Of a stretch of DNA of 64,000 nt, positions 16,037 through 24,203 are shown piece by piece. This DNA is from Granulosicoccus sp045106475. Its GTDB lineage: Bacteria; Pseudomonadota; Gammaproteobacteria; Granulosicoccales; Granulosicoccaceae. Within the stretch, counting starts at the first letter, position 1; each line of letters opens with the position of its first letter. The translations under genes were made by a program, and so were the position numbers. The DNA lies in NCBI GenBank assembly GCA_045106475.1, contig JBGCEO010000028.1, forward strand, positions 29,725 to 93,724, written 5' to 3'. The notes below the pieces were generated by a model. It did no database searches and was not told the origin of the DNA. It saw nothing but the letters and a program-made list of their open reading frames with translations.

Positions 16037-17241
16037 CTGGTCACTATCCTCACCGTGCTTTCGGATTCCGCTATCAGCACACGCGCTTTAGATTCCAACT
16101 CAGGATAGCAAGCAAGGTACTGTTCCAGCAGAGCGGTTCCAATTGTTTCGGCGCGGGCGCTATCAACCAGCATGAACAAACAGCCACCATAACCTCCACC
16201 GCTGAATCTATTTCCGTATACGCCGGGCAACTCGGTTGCCAATTCATGCAAAGCGATTAACCACTCACTGCCACTTTCATAGTTGTTTATCGAGCTTTGA
16301 CAAGAAGCATTCATCAATTCTCCAAACACTTGCCAATCACCTTTTTGCCAGGCTTCTATACCGAGGTACACGCGTTCCATCTCGGTATAGATATGCTTAG
16401 CGCGTCTAGCCAACATGGCTGGCAAAGCGCTGATGGCCTGAGCGCTTCGAGACGCCTCAGGTACCTGCCCAAGATGAGCGGCACCGGGATGGAGCAGCGC
16501 TGCGGCTTGTTGACATTCAGCTACTCGGGTATTAAATGCAGAACCAGCCAAATCACGAGAAACACCGGAGTAGCACATTAGAAAACGAACATCAGAGATG
16601 TTTTGAGGATCTGCATAGGGCTGCGCCGTCACCTGCTCGACATCAAGCAGAACCATATGATCACGATGACCAAACGCGATGGACATTTGGTCCTGTATGC
16701 CGTTGTTCAATCCCCGATAGTCGTTTTCTACTTGCCGGCAGAGTTCAACCAGCTGGGTAGCGCTCAAACGGACGTTGTTTACAGCAGCCATTGCGCTCAG
16801 ATACGCAAGAATTACAGAGGCGGAGGAGCTGAGCCCACCACTAACCAGGGTTCCAAACACAACGCCTGTTATACCGCGCTTGTACGACTCGCTATGAGCT
16901 AAGGCGGTAGCAGATGCGCGTGCCATCGCATCCCAACGAAATTCATCTGCCAGCTCACCGGGTGCGAATTGGGTGGTTTCCCACTCGTCAGAATTGATGC
17001 GACTGTGAAGTGTGCTGGTCGATTGTTCATTCGGCCAGAAAACAAGTACGGTGTACTGGTTCAAAGAGCGCGCCATAACAGAACCACCCTGGTGATCAAT
17101 ATGCGCACCTAAGGGGTTAAAACGGTATGGCGATACGACAATTCGAGGCGCATCACTCAGACCGGTGCGATTTATTGCAAGCTCTTCACAGTCTGCTATC
17201 AGACTGTCTATGGACTGGGCTTGCAGGCCACTACTGGACAT
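16033..17241 (-). CDS. GHMP-family sugar kinase, galacturonokinase-like
   Basis: A 402-residue GHMP kinase. The N-terminal motif VVSPYRFNPLGAHIDHQGGS stands in place of the galactokinase signature GRxNLIGEHTDYNGG. The ATP loop is VSGGLSSSASVILAYL, and the third motif is FSGGGYGGCLFMLV. The PYR..PLGAHIDHQGG wording is, from memory, that of plant galacturonokinase, which makes galacturonate 1-phosphate. This points to a uronate or related sugar rather than galactose. A nucleotidyltransferase follows with an ATGA overlap. No Shine-Dalgarno sequence is seen; the start codon abuts the arm of an inverted repeat at 17242-17298. Confidence 0.82.
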   Translation of the reverse strand: MSSSGLQAQSIDSLIADCEELAINRTGLSDAPRIVVSPYRFNPLGAHIDHQGGSVMARSLNQYTVLVFWPNEQSTSTLHSRINSDEWETTQFAPGELADEFRWDAMARASATALAHSESYKRGITGVVFGTLVSGGLSSSASVILAYLSAMAAVNNVRLSATQLVELCRQVENDYRGLNNGIQDQMSIAFGHRDHMVLLDVEQVTAQPYADPQNISDVRFLMCYSGVSRDLAGSAFNTRVAECQQAAALLHPGAAHLGQVPEASRSAQAISALPAMLARRAKHIYTEMERVYLGIEAWQKGDWQVFGELMNASCQSSINNYESGSEWLIALHELATELPGVYGNRFSGGGYGGCLFMLVDSARAETIGTALLEQYLACYPELESKARVLIAESESTVRIVTR

Positions 17242-17298
17242 CTACTGTTTGGATTGTGGTGAACGAGGGCGCATTCTGACGCAACCCTCGAACAGTAG
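17242..17298 (-). terminator. Nested inverted repeat between pilU and the GHMP kinase gene
   Basis: The outer arms CTACTGTT (17242-17249) and AACAGTAG (17291-17298) enclose inner arms CGAGGG (17264-17269) and CCCTCG (17285-17290). The inner hairpin could be a pilU terminator, but no T-run follows. The outer arm touches the ATG of the GHMP kinase, so it could also affect translation. Confidence 0.4.
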
Positions 17299-17304
17299 CA
17301 AACT

Positions 17305-18474
17305 TTAACCTGCCAAGCGTTGGCCCGAATCGTCGTCTTCATCCTGCAAGGACATCGAGCTTGCGATCATGTCATCAACTGCCGACGAATTGCCTCCTTC
17401 GAGTTTAATGCGTAAGCGCAAATCGTTGACCGAGTCAGCGTTTCGCATGGCTTCCTCTATGGTGATTGCGTTTTGACTCAGCAGTTCAAACAGCGCCTGA
17501 TCAAAGGTTTGCATTCCCTGGTCTTTGCTCTTTTTCATCAAGCCCTTGATCTCATGGACTTCGCCTTTCATGATCATGTCTGACATCAGAGGCGTATTGA
17601 GCAGTACTTCTACAGCTGCACGACGCCCTTTACCGCTAGGTGTTGGCAGTAAGCGCTGCGAGATAAATGCCTTGGTATTCAGTGATAGATCAAGCAGTAA
17701 CTGCTTATGTCGAGTCTCGGGAAAGAAGTTAATGATCCGATCAAGGGCCTGGTTTGTGTTGTTGGCGTGCAAGGTCGCAAGACATAAATGTCCCGTTTCA
17801 GCAAAAGCTATAGCGTGCTCCATGGTCTTCTGGTCACGAATCTCACCAATCAGAATGACATCCGGCGCCTGTCGCAATGTGTTTTTCAGTGCAATTTCGA
17901 AGGAGTCAGTATCGGTTCCCACTTCGCGCTGGGTTACGATGCAGCCCTTGTGGTGATGCACGAATTCCACTGGATCTTCGATAGTGATGATGTGGCCATT
18001 CGAGTTCTCATTACGATAATCAATCATGGAGGCGAGGCTGGTTGATTTACCCGAACCTGTACCGCCAACAAAAATTACCAGGCCACGCTTGGTCATGGCA
18101 ATCTGCGACAGAATATCCGGCATGTGCAGATCAGTAAACGAAGGAATCTCATTCGGGATAATCCGGACAACCAGACCAGCGCTGCCTCGTTGTACCAGTG
18201 CATTGACTCGAAATCTGGAAATACTCGGAAGCGCAATCGCAAAGTTACACTCCTTGTTTTTACGAAAGTCTTCCTTTTCTGTATCCGTCATCAGGCACTG
18301 GGCCAGTGCCAGGGTATGCTCAGCCGTTAGCTTCTTATCCATAACCGGCGATACTTTGCCGTGAATGCGCATGGAGGGAGCCGCGCCAGCGATAATAAAC
18401 AGATCAGATCCGCCTTTTTTGTACAAGCTCACTAGTAGCTCGTCCATGAATCGCTTGGCTACCTTAAGATCCAT
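17305..18474 (-). CDS. pilU: Type IV pilus retraction ATPase PilU
   Basis: A 389-residue hexameric secretion-type ATPase. Walker A is FVGGTGSGKSTSLASM, the Asp box is HIITIEDPVEFVHHHKGCIV, Walker B is APDVILIGEIRD, and the His box is TGHLCLATLHANN. Compared with PilT it has the PilU-specific acidic C-terminal tail (SLQDEDDDSGQRLAG). PilU assists PilT in pulling back type IV pili during twitching motility and DNA uptake; it acts at the cytoplasmic face of the inner membrane. It follows pilT by 63 bp on the same strand, the usual order in gammaproteobacteria. Confidence 0.95.
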   Translation of the reverse strand: MDLKVAKRFMDELLVSLYKKGGSDLFIIAGAAPSMRIHGKVSPVMDKKLTAEHTLALAQCLMTDTEKEDFRKNKECNFAIALPSISRFRVNALVQRGSAGLVVRIIPNEIPSFTDLHMPDILSQIAMTKRGLVIFVGGTGSGKSTSLASMIDYRNENSNGHIITIEDPVEFVHHHKGCIVTQREVGTDTDSFEIALKNTLRQAPDVILIGEIRDQKTMEHAIAFAETGHLCLATLHANNTNQALDRIINFFPETRHKQLLLDLSLNTKAFISQRLLPTPSGKGRRAAVEVLLNTPLMSDMIMKGEVHEIKGLMKKSKDQGMQTFDQALFELLSQNAITIEEAMRNADSVNDLRLRIKLEGGNSSAVDDMIASSMSLQDEDDDSGQRLAG

Positions 18475-18537
18475 ACCTAGTTCCTCGCTCTATTCCTGCA
18501 GTTCAATATCAAAGGGAATTGCTAACGACTTGCCCGA

Positions 18538-19575
18538 CTACATCAAGCTATCAGGGTTCTGCGCTTTCTTACGTGCTTCCGCTAAATCCACAACACCTCG
18601 ATTAACCAGCTCTTTAAGATTCTGATCGAGTGTTTGCATGCCATGCCCCTGCCCTGTCTGGATCGCCGAATACATCTGTGCAACCTTATCTTCACGAATC
18701 AGGTTTCTGATCGCAGGTGTCCCCATCATGATTTCGTGAGCAGCGACTCGACCACCGCCGGTTTTCTTCAACAGGGTCTGCGACACTACTGCGCGCAAAG
18801 ACTCTGACAACATCGATCGAACCATTGGCTTTTCACCTGCCGGGAACACATCAACAATACGGTCAACGGTTTTTGCAGCGGAGCTCGTATGCAATGTACC
18901 GAATACCAGGTGACCGGTTTCAGCGGCTGTCAGCGCCAGCGAAATGGTTTCCATATCACGCATCTCACCCACCAGAATAACGTCGGGATCTTCACGCAGT
19001 GCTGATCGAAGTGCATTACTGAACCCAAACGTATCTCGATGTACTTCACGCTGGTTGATCAGACACTTCTTGCTTTCGTGAACAAATTCAATCGGATCTT
19101 CGATCGTCAGAATATGACCCAGTTCTGAATCATTTTTGTAATCCATCATCGCAGCCAGCGTGGTTGACTTACCAGAACCTGTGGGGCCTGTGACCAGCAC
19201 GATGCCGCGAGGCAATGCAGCGATTTCCTGGAAAATCTTGGGAGCGCCTAATTGCTCTAATGTCAGAATCTCAGTCGGTATGGTTCGGAAAACGGCACCA
19301 CAACCACGATTCTGGTTAAATGCATTAACACGGAAGCGAGCGGTATCGGGAATCTCAAAAGAGAAATCCGTCTCCAGCTTCTCTTCATAGTCCTTACGCT
19401 GCTTATCATTCATGATGTCGTAAACCATGGCCTGAACAGCGGCATGATCAAGCGCCGGGATGTTCACGCGGCGCATGTCGCCATCCACGCGTATCATAGG
19501 AGGCAGGCCGGCTGAAAGGTGCATATCGGAAGCACCGTTTTTTACGCCGAAGGTCAGGAGTTGAGCGATATCCAT
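18538..19575 (-). CDS. pilT: Type IV pilus retraction ATPase PilT
   Basis: A 345-residue PilT. I start it at the ATG giving MDIAQLLTFGVKNGASDMHL, which is how PilT proteins begin; the frame extends 45 nt upstream without homology. Visible motifs: SDMHLSAGLPPMIRVDG (N-terminal PAS-like domain), Walker A VTGPTGSGKSTTLAAM, ILTIEDPIEFVHESK, Walker B DPDVILVGEMRD, His box TGHLVFGTLHTSSAAKT, and the AIRNLIRE helix needed for retraction. Depolymerisation of the pilus fibre is its job. It is divergent from yggS, a typical gammaproteobacterial arrangement. Confidence 0.96.
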   Translation of the reverse strand: MDIAQLLTFGVKNGASDMHLSAGLPPMIRVDGDMRRVNIPALDHAAVQAMVYDIMNDKQRKDYEEKLETDFSFEIPDTARFRVNAFNQNRGCGAVFRTIPTEILTLEQLGAPKIFQEIAALPRGIVLVTGPTGSGKSTTLAAMMDYKNDSELGHILTIEDPIEFVHESKKCLINQREVHRDTFGFSNALRSALREDPDVILVGEMRDMETISLALTAAETGHLVFGTLHTSSAAKTVDRIVDVFPAGEKPMVRSMLSESLRAVVSQTLLKKTGGGRVAAHEIMMGTPAIRNLIREDKVAQMYSAIQTGQGHGMQTLDQNLKELVNRGVVDLAEARKKAQNPDSLM

Positions 19576-19750
19576 GAAACATACCCTAAGGTTTCGGGGC
19601 ACGACGTTTGATCGCGCCAATTGAGGGGGCTAAATGGCCAGGCCACTTTTGCCTTACTGTCCAAGGTGTCGGCCAGTTCCGTAGTTTTGTTAGTCTCCTC
19701 AGCGTTGACTATGAAATACGCGAACAACTGCGCAAAAACGAGCAAATACC

Positions 19751-20449
19751 GTGAACGAATCGACAGCATCAATCTCTTCGGCACTGACGACTGTGCTTGC
19801 CTCCATTCGTGACGCTGAGGGCCGCTATGCAAGACAATCGGGCAGCGTCCAATTGCTGGCTGTCAGCAAACGCAAACCTGTTTCAGCCATTTGCGCTGCT
19901 ATCGCTGAAGGGCAAAGAGCATTTGGCGAAAACTACGTTGATGAGGGAGTAGAAAAAATTCTTGCCATCGACGACTCGCGGCTTGAATGGCATTTTATTG
20001 GTGCTATTCAGTCTCGCAAAACTGCCCAGATCTCGGAGCATTTCGATTGGGCACATGGTGTTGATCGCTTGAAAACGGCAAGCCGACTTTCTGCACAGCG
20101 GCCAGCGGGTAAAGATGCACTGAATATATGTATTCAAGTCAATTTGGATAACGAATCAGGTAAGGCCGGCATACCGTTGACAGAAGTCACTGATCTGGCA
20201 CGAGCCTGTGCTCAACTGCCTGGCATCAATCTACGTGGATTAATGGCGATCCCTGCCCCACGCAGTGAGTTCGCAGAGCAACGGGCTGTATTCGCATCTT
20301 TACAAACCTGCTTTGAATCCTTGCAAGCCGAGTTCTCATCCATGGATACACTCTCTATAGGTATGAGTGGAGATATGGAAGCAGCCATTGCCGAAGGAGC
20401 TACCATTGTTCGTGTAGGCACGGCTATCTTTGGTGCGCGCGATACTTGA
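19751..20449 (+). CDS. yggS: YggS/PLPBP-family pyridoxal phosphate homeostasis protein
   Basis: A 232-residue single-domain alanine-racemase-fold protein. Key segments are LLAVSKRKPVSAICAAI with the PLP lysine, GENYVDEGVEKI, LEWHFIGAIQSRK, and LSIGMSGDMEAAIAEGATIVRVGTAIFG, which binds the PLP phosphate. The family has no proven catalysis; it buffers PLP and affects amino acid pools. It opens the pilT-divergent cluster yggS-tal-proC-yggT, and tal starts 66 bp later. Confidence 0.95.
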   Translation: MNESTASISSALTTVLASIRDAEGRYARQSGSVQLLAVSKRKPVSAICAAIAEGQRAFGENYVDEGVEKILAIDDSRLEWHFIGAIQSRKTAQISEHFDWAHGVDRLKTASRLSAQRPAGKDALNICIQVNLDNESGKAGIPLTEVTDLARACAQLPGINLRGLMAIPAPRSEFAEQRAVFASLQTCFESLQAEFSSMDTLSIGMSGDMEAAIAEGATIVRVGTAIFGARDT

Positions 20450-20515
20450 AAACGCAAGCCGTTTGTCGCCACAAACTTGTTAAACTAATGCCAAACAAAA
20501 TGGATATCTGAATAT

Positions 20516-21655
20516 ATGAGCGCTGGTACCTCTTCTGCAAACCCCTCAGGCAACTCTCTCGCAGCTGCCTACGAGGTAGGTCAGAGTCTTTGGCTGGATT
20601 ACATTCAGAAAAGCCTGCTTGATGGCGAACTTCAGTCCATGATCAAAGACGATCGCGTTATGGGCTTGACCTCGAACCCGGCAATTTTTGAACAAGCCAT
20701 TGCAAAAACCAATGAATATGATAGCGATATAACCCGAATTGTTAATGCTCAAGCCGATGTGTCTCAACTTGAGCTATTCAACCAACTGGCGATTCCTGAT
20801 ATCCAGGCCGCAGCTGACGCTTTTGCCAGCACCTACGAAGAAACCGATGGCGTGGATGGCATGGTTAGCTTTGAAGTGACCCCGGACCTCGCCCACGATG
20901 CTGCCGGCACGATTGCTATGGGCGTTGAGCTGCACAAGCGTGTTGATCGTCCCAATCTCATGATCAAGGTACCAGGTACCAAAGAAGGTGTTAAAGCCTT
21001 CGAAGCACTGACGGCTCTAGGCATCAATGTAAACGTTACCCTGCTGTTTAGCATATCTCGCTACCGGGAGATCGCACAGGCCTACATCCGGGGTTTGGAA
21101 CGCAGGCATGCCGATGGCCACTCAATAGCGCGCATAGCCTCCGTAGCCAGTTTCTTTGTGAGCCGTGTAGATGTCAGTGTCGACAAGGCCCTGGAAACCA
21201 TGGGTGGCGATGCCGCGGAAGGACTCAAAGGTAAAATCGCCATCGCCAATGCAAAGGTTGCTTATGGACATTTCGTTAATTTGTTCGGCAGTGAGCAATT
21301 TGCCAAACTCAAAGCCCAGGGTGCAAGACCTCAGCGATTGCTCTGGGCAAGTACCGGTGTCAAAAACCCTGACTATTCAGATGTATTGTACGTGGAAGAA
21401 TTGATTGGCCCTGACACGGTTAACACGCTACCACCCAAAACAATGGCTGCATTTAAAGATCACGGCGTTGCCGAATCTCGACTGACACAACACCTGGATC
21501 AAGCGCATAAAGACATTTCGGCGCTGGGAGAACTTGGCATCTCCTTGTCCGACATTACCGATGAGCTCGAGGCAGATGGCATTCAGTCATTCGTCGAAGC
21601 TTTCGACAGACTATTAGCCGTTTTGGCGGATAAGCGCAGCACCGTCACAAGCTAA
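20516..21655 (+). CDS. tal: Transaldolase
   Basis: A 379-residue transaldolase of the longer subgroup often found as Tal or Tal-Pgi. It moves a dihydroxyacetone unit between sugar phosphates in the pentose phosphate pathway. Segments MGLTSNPAIFEQAI, VDGMVSFEVTPDLAHD, NLMIKVPGTKEGVKAFEAL with the Schiff-base lysine, and VNVTLLFSISRYREIAQAYI are diagnostic. Later comes RLLWASTGVKNPDYSDVLYVEELIG. The stop codon overlaps the proC ATG as TAATG. Finding tal between yggS and proC is not the common order, in which the two are adjacent. Confidence 0.95.
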   Translation: MSAGTSSANPSGNSLAAAYEVGQSLWLDYIQKSLLDGELQSMIKDDRVMGLTSNPAIFEQAIAKTNEYDSDITRIVNAQADVSQLELFNQLAIPDIQAAADAFASTYEETDGVDGMVSFEVTPDLAHDAAGTIAMGVELHKRVDRPNLMIKVPGTKEGVKAFEALTALGINVNVTLLFSISRYREIAQAYIRGLERRHADGHSIARIASVASFFVSRVDVSVDKALETMGGDAAEGLKGKIAIANAKVAYGHFVNLFGSEQFAKLKAQGARPQRLLWASTGVKNPDYSDVLYVEELIGPDTVNTLPPKTMAAFKDHGVAESRLTQHLDQAHKDISALGELGISLSDITDELEADGIQSFVEAFDRLLAVLADKRSTVTS

Positions 21656-22518
21656 TGCACTGGATTTTCGTCGGCGCTGGCAACATGGCCAGCAGCCTGA
21701 TAGGCGGACTGATTGCCAGTGGTGCGATTGCAGAGTCCATAACCGTTGTCGACCCGCAAACAGACGCTTGCGAACGAGCGCAGACTCGATTCGGCATCAA
21801 AGCCGAATCGAGTCTGGAAAATGCGCTAGCTGAAAACAAACATCAAACTATCGGGCTTGTCCTGGCAGTTAAACCTCATATCGTCGAAACAGTCTGTTCA
21901 AACTTCAAAGACTTTTTTAACGCTCAGAGTAAAGAGGTTCAGGCGCTGATGGCACCGGTTGTCATATCAGTTGCCGCGGGTGTGCGAGCCAGCAGCATGG
22001 AACAATGGTTGCCCCAGGCCACTGCACTGGTACGCTGTATGCCCAATACACCTGCCTTGCTCGGTCTTGGCGCAACGGCCCTGTTCGCCAACTCCGCATG
22101 CACGATCGATCAAAAATCCAGTGCTGAATCGCTCCTAAAAGCCGCTGGCATGACGCTATGGGTAGAAAAAGAGCAACAGCTGGATGCGGTGACTGCCTTG
22201 TCAGGAAGCGGCCCCGCTTATTTTTTCTATCTCATCGAGCAAATGAGCGCTGCGGGTACAGCGTTAGGCCTGGATGAAAAAACCGCCTCCGAACTAGCCA
22301 TCGAAACCGCCTTTGGAGCATCCAGCATGGCACGAGCACGTGAGTATTCACCCTCAGTGTTACGCGAGAACGTAACTTCTAAAGGTGGCACAACTGCTGC
22401 TGCGCTCAATAGCTTCAACAAGAATAACCTTCCTGCCCTGGTAGCCGAGGGCATGCAAGCCGCGCATGATCGAGCGGTCGAGCTAGGTGATGACCTTGCA
22501 CCCGGCAAAGATCTATAG
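21655..22518 (+). CDS. proC: Pyrroline-5-carboxylate reductase
   Basis: A 287-residue ProC, the last step of proline synthesis: pyrroline-5-carboxylate to proline with NAD(P)H. The Rossmann motif WIFVGAGNMASSLIGGLIASG starts the protein. AVKPHIVETV, VRCMPNTPALLGLGAT, and VTALSGSGPAYFFYLIE follow, with LRENVTSKGGTTAAAL near the end as the C-terminal signature. It overlaps tal by one base and is followed after 31 bp by yggT, so it is part of one rightward operon. Confidence 0.96.
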   Translation: MHWIFVGAGNMASSLIGGLIASGAIAESITVVDPQTDACERAQTRFGIKAESSLENALAENKHQTIGLVLAVKPHIVETVCSNFKDFFNAQSKEVQALMAPVVISVAAGVRASSMEQWLPQATALVRCMPNTPALLGLGATALFANSACTIDQKSSAESLLKAAGMTLWVEKEQQLDAVTALSGSGPAYFFYLIEQMSAAGTALGLDEKTASELAIETAFGASSMARAREYSPSVLRENVTSKGGTTAAALNSFNKNNLPALVAEGMQAAHDRAVELGDDLAPGKDL

Positions 22519-22549
22519 TTCAAACTGACCTAATCGGAGACTGAACAAC

Positions 22550-23152
22550 ATGGGTAATCCTGCACTGAATGCGATTGGTTTTATCCTCGGCATTCTGTTC
22601 AATTTGTACGCAACTGTCGTGGCAGTCCGATTTGTCATGCAGGTTGTAAGAGCGGATTACTACAATCCCCTCTCACAGGCTGTCGTCAAACTCACTGACC
22701 CGCTGCTGGTCCCTTTAAGACGCATCATTCCAAGTGTAAAACAGTACGACACCGCATCACTGGTCTTGTGTTTTGGCGTCTTGTTTCTGAAGCTGATCGT
22801 TTTCAAATATCTGAGCCTGGGCGCAGTGCCTGCCATCGGACTCAATGGGCTATTCGGACAACTTCCTACCGGTAAGCTTGTCATCCTGGCTATGTTGGAT
22901 GTTATTCATCAGTTCTTCAACGTTTTCATCTTCGCTCTGATTATCCAGGCTATTCTCAGCTGGATTCCAAATGCTGGAGGAAATCCGGTACAAGGTTTAG
23001 TAACGGCTATTGGTGATCCTGTTTTACGTCCTATGCGAAAAATCATACCTCCCATGGGTGGCTTGGATCTAACCGTTTTTTTTACGATCATCGGCTTGTT
23101 TGCGATACGTATTTTTCTTATGGGAACACTTCGCAGCTTGTTCGGCTTATAG
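22550..23152 (+). CDS. yggT: YggT-family integral membrane protein
   Basis: A 200-residue membrane protein with two YggT repeats. Each repeat has a hydrophobic helix, then the NP-and-P..R turn: ADYYNPLSQAVVKLTDPLLVPLRRIIP in the first and NAGGNPVQGLVTAIGDPVLRPMRKIIP in the second. About four transmembrane helices result. The gene is commonly found after proC. Its biochemical role is not known; roles in osmotic tolerance and envelope organisation have been proposed. Confidence 0.92.
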   Translation: MGNPALNAIGFILGILFNLYATVVAVRFVMQVVRADYYNPLSQAVVKLTDPLLVPLRRIIPSVKQYDTASLVLCFGVLFLKLIVFKYLSLGAVPAIGLNGLFGQLPTGKLVILAMLDVIHQFFNVFIFALIIQAILSWIPNAGGNPVQGLVTAIGDPVLRPMRKIIPPMGGLDLTVFFTIIGLFAIRIFLMGTLRSLFGL

Positions 23153-23163
23153 CTATCGAAATA

Positions 23164-23213
23164 CAAAAAACACTAAAAAAACAGGTTATTTTTACTAAGA
23201 CTTGTGTTTTTTG
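23164..23213. promoter_or_regulatory. AT-rich inverted repeat upstream of the HU-like gene
   Basis: CAAAAAACAC (23164-23173) and GTGTTTTTTG (23204-23213) are a perfect 10-bp inverted repeat 30 bp apart, and GTGTTTTTT appears again at about 23225. It begins 11 bp after yggT. It may be a yggT terminator or a binding site in the HU-like promoter region. The rest of this 237-bp gap holds only an AGAGGA ribosome binding site before the HU-like ATG. Confidence 0.3.
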
Positions 23214-23389
23214 CTGAAAATATAGTGTTTTTTACAATATTTCATCTATAACTGCAGACTGATGGCACTTATCTGTGTTAACTTTCGCGCGCTTTACACG
23301 TCGAGTGAACAGACAGTTAAGCCTTACTGACTAGTGTATTTAGCGATCACAACTATCTTTCATCAGTATCCAGCAGAGGATCCCAAATT

Positions 23390-23785
23390 ATGGCCGCAAA
23401 GAAAAAAGCAGCAGCCAAGAAAAAACCTGTAGCTAAGAAAAAAGCCACAGCAAAGAAAAAATCAGCAGCGTCAGCAGCCGTAAAGAAGCCGCCTACCAAG
23501 TCAGAAATCATGACTTCAATTGCTGAAACTACAGAACTGAGCCGCAAAGAAGTTGCTTCAGTTTTCGAAGCGCTCAACGGCCTAATTCAAGACAACCTCA
23601 AGCCACGTGGACCAGGCACTTTCAGTGTTCCTGGCTTGATGAAGATTCGTGTGAACAAGAAACCTGCTACCAAAGCACGTAAAGGTATCAACCCGTTCAC
23701 CGGTGAAGAGACCATGTTCAAAGCAAAGCCTGCACGTAAAGTGGTCAAGGTTCTGCCTTTGAAAAACTTGAAAGATATGGTGTAA
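23390..23785 (+). CDS. HU-family DNA-binding protein with lysine-rich histone H1-like N-terminal tail
   Basis: A 131-residue nucleoid protein. Residues 1-33 are almost only alanine and lysine with a few prolines and serines, in repeats of the form AKKK, like the tails of histone H1 and of AlgP or HctB proteins. An HU/IHF core follows from about residue 35 (PTKSEIMTSIAETTELSRKEVASVFEALNGLI). The DNA-binding arm has GPGTFSVPGLMKIRV and RKGINPFTGEETMFKAKPARKVVKVLPLK. Ordinary HU is about 90 residues, so the tail is an addition. The protein presumably bends and compacts DNA, with the tail adding non-specific binding. A good AGAGGA ribosome site precedes the ATG. It is monocistronic, with a hairpin right after the stop. 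Confidence 0.9.
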   Translation: MAAKKKAAAKKKPVAKKKATAKKKSAASAAVKKPPTKSEIMTSIAETTELSRKEVASVFEALNGLIQDNLKPRGPGTFSVPGLMKIRVNKKPATKARKGINPFTGEETMFKAKPARKVVKVLPLKNLKDMV

Positions 23786-23804
23786 CTGCCCCAGGCAGAT
23801 ACTG

Positions 23805-23840
23805 GCTGGTCGCGGCTCTCTTACTACTGCTGCGACCAGC
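23805..23840 (+). terminator. Hairpin after the HU-like gene
   Basis: GCTGGTCGCGGC (23805-23816) pairs with GCTGCGACCAGC (23829-23840) with one wobble pair around a 12-nt loop, 20 bp after the stop. Only a weak T-rich stretch (TGTTTA) follows. AACTGCCCCAG, the start of the dispersed palindrome, overlaps the stop codon. From here to gspC (23841-24203) I see no supported gene; a TTGACA at 24042 lacks a convincing -10 partner. Confidence 0.6.
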
Positions 23841-24203
23841 TGTTTACCCCCCTGTTAAACCCAGCCCGACTGCACAATGCCTCTGTGCGCTGTGTATAAA
23901 ACACAGTTACGCCGTACCCCGCTGAAAAGCTTGCAGCACGGCTGACAAACGATAGCTTCCAACAGTCTTGGCATTACCAGTGCTCCAGAATTAGCCCGCA
24001 GTGCCGGTAATTTGGACACGCCTTCCCGCCTCGTCATGTAATTGACACCCTAAAATCACGCGATTGGCGTCAATATTGATACGTGGCAGTACGACCCCTA
24101 TCGCAGGTAAAATGCCCAGCTTCTGGAATCTTTCGAACCTAGTGGCGTCCTAGAGGTCGATCTTTAACCCCCTCTTAATATAGAGAGTAAGGACAATCAG
24201 ATA

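Noticed and set aside
17525..18045. Antisense frame of 143 codons (and neighbours) inside pilU
   Set aside because: It is the mirror of well-conserved ATPase motifs; no sign of independent coding.
23855..24037. 60-codon minus-strand frame in the HU-gspC gap
   Set aside because: No ribosome site, odd composition rich in Cys and Arg, nothing to support it.
24042..24047. TTGACA as a gspC promoter
   Set aside because: No TATAAT-like box at 16-18 bp; the nearest AT-rich hexamer is about 26 bp away.
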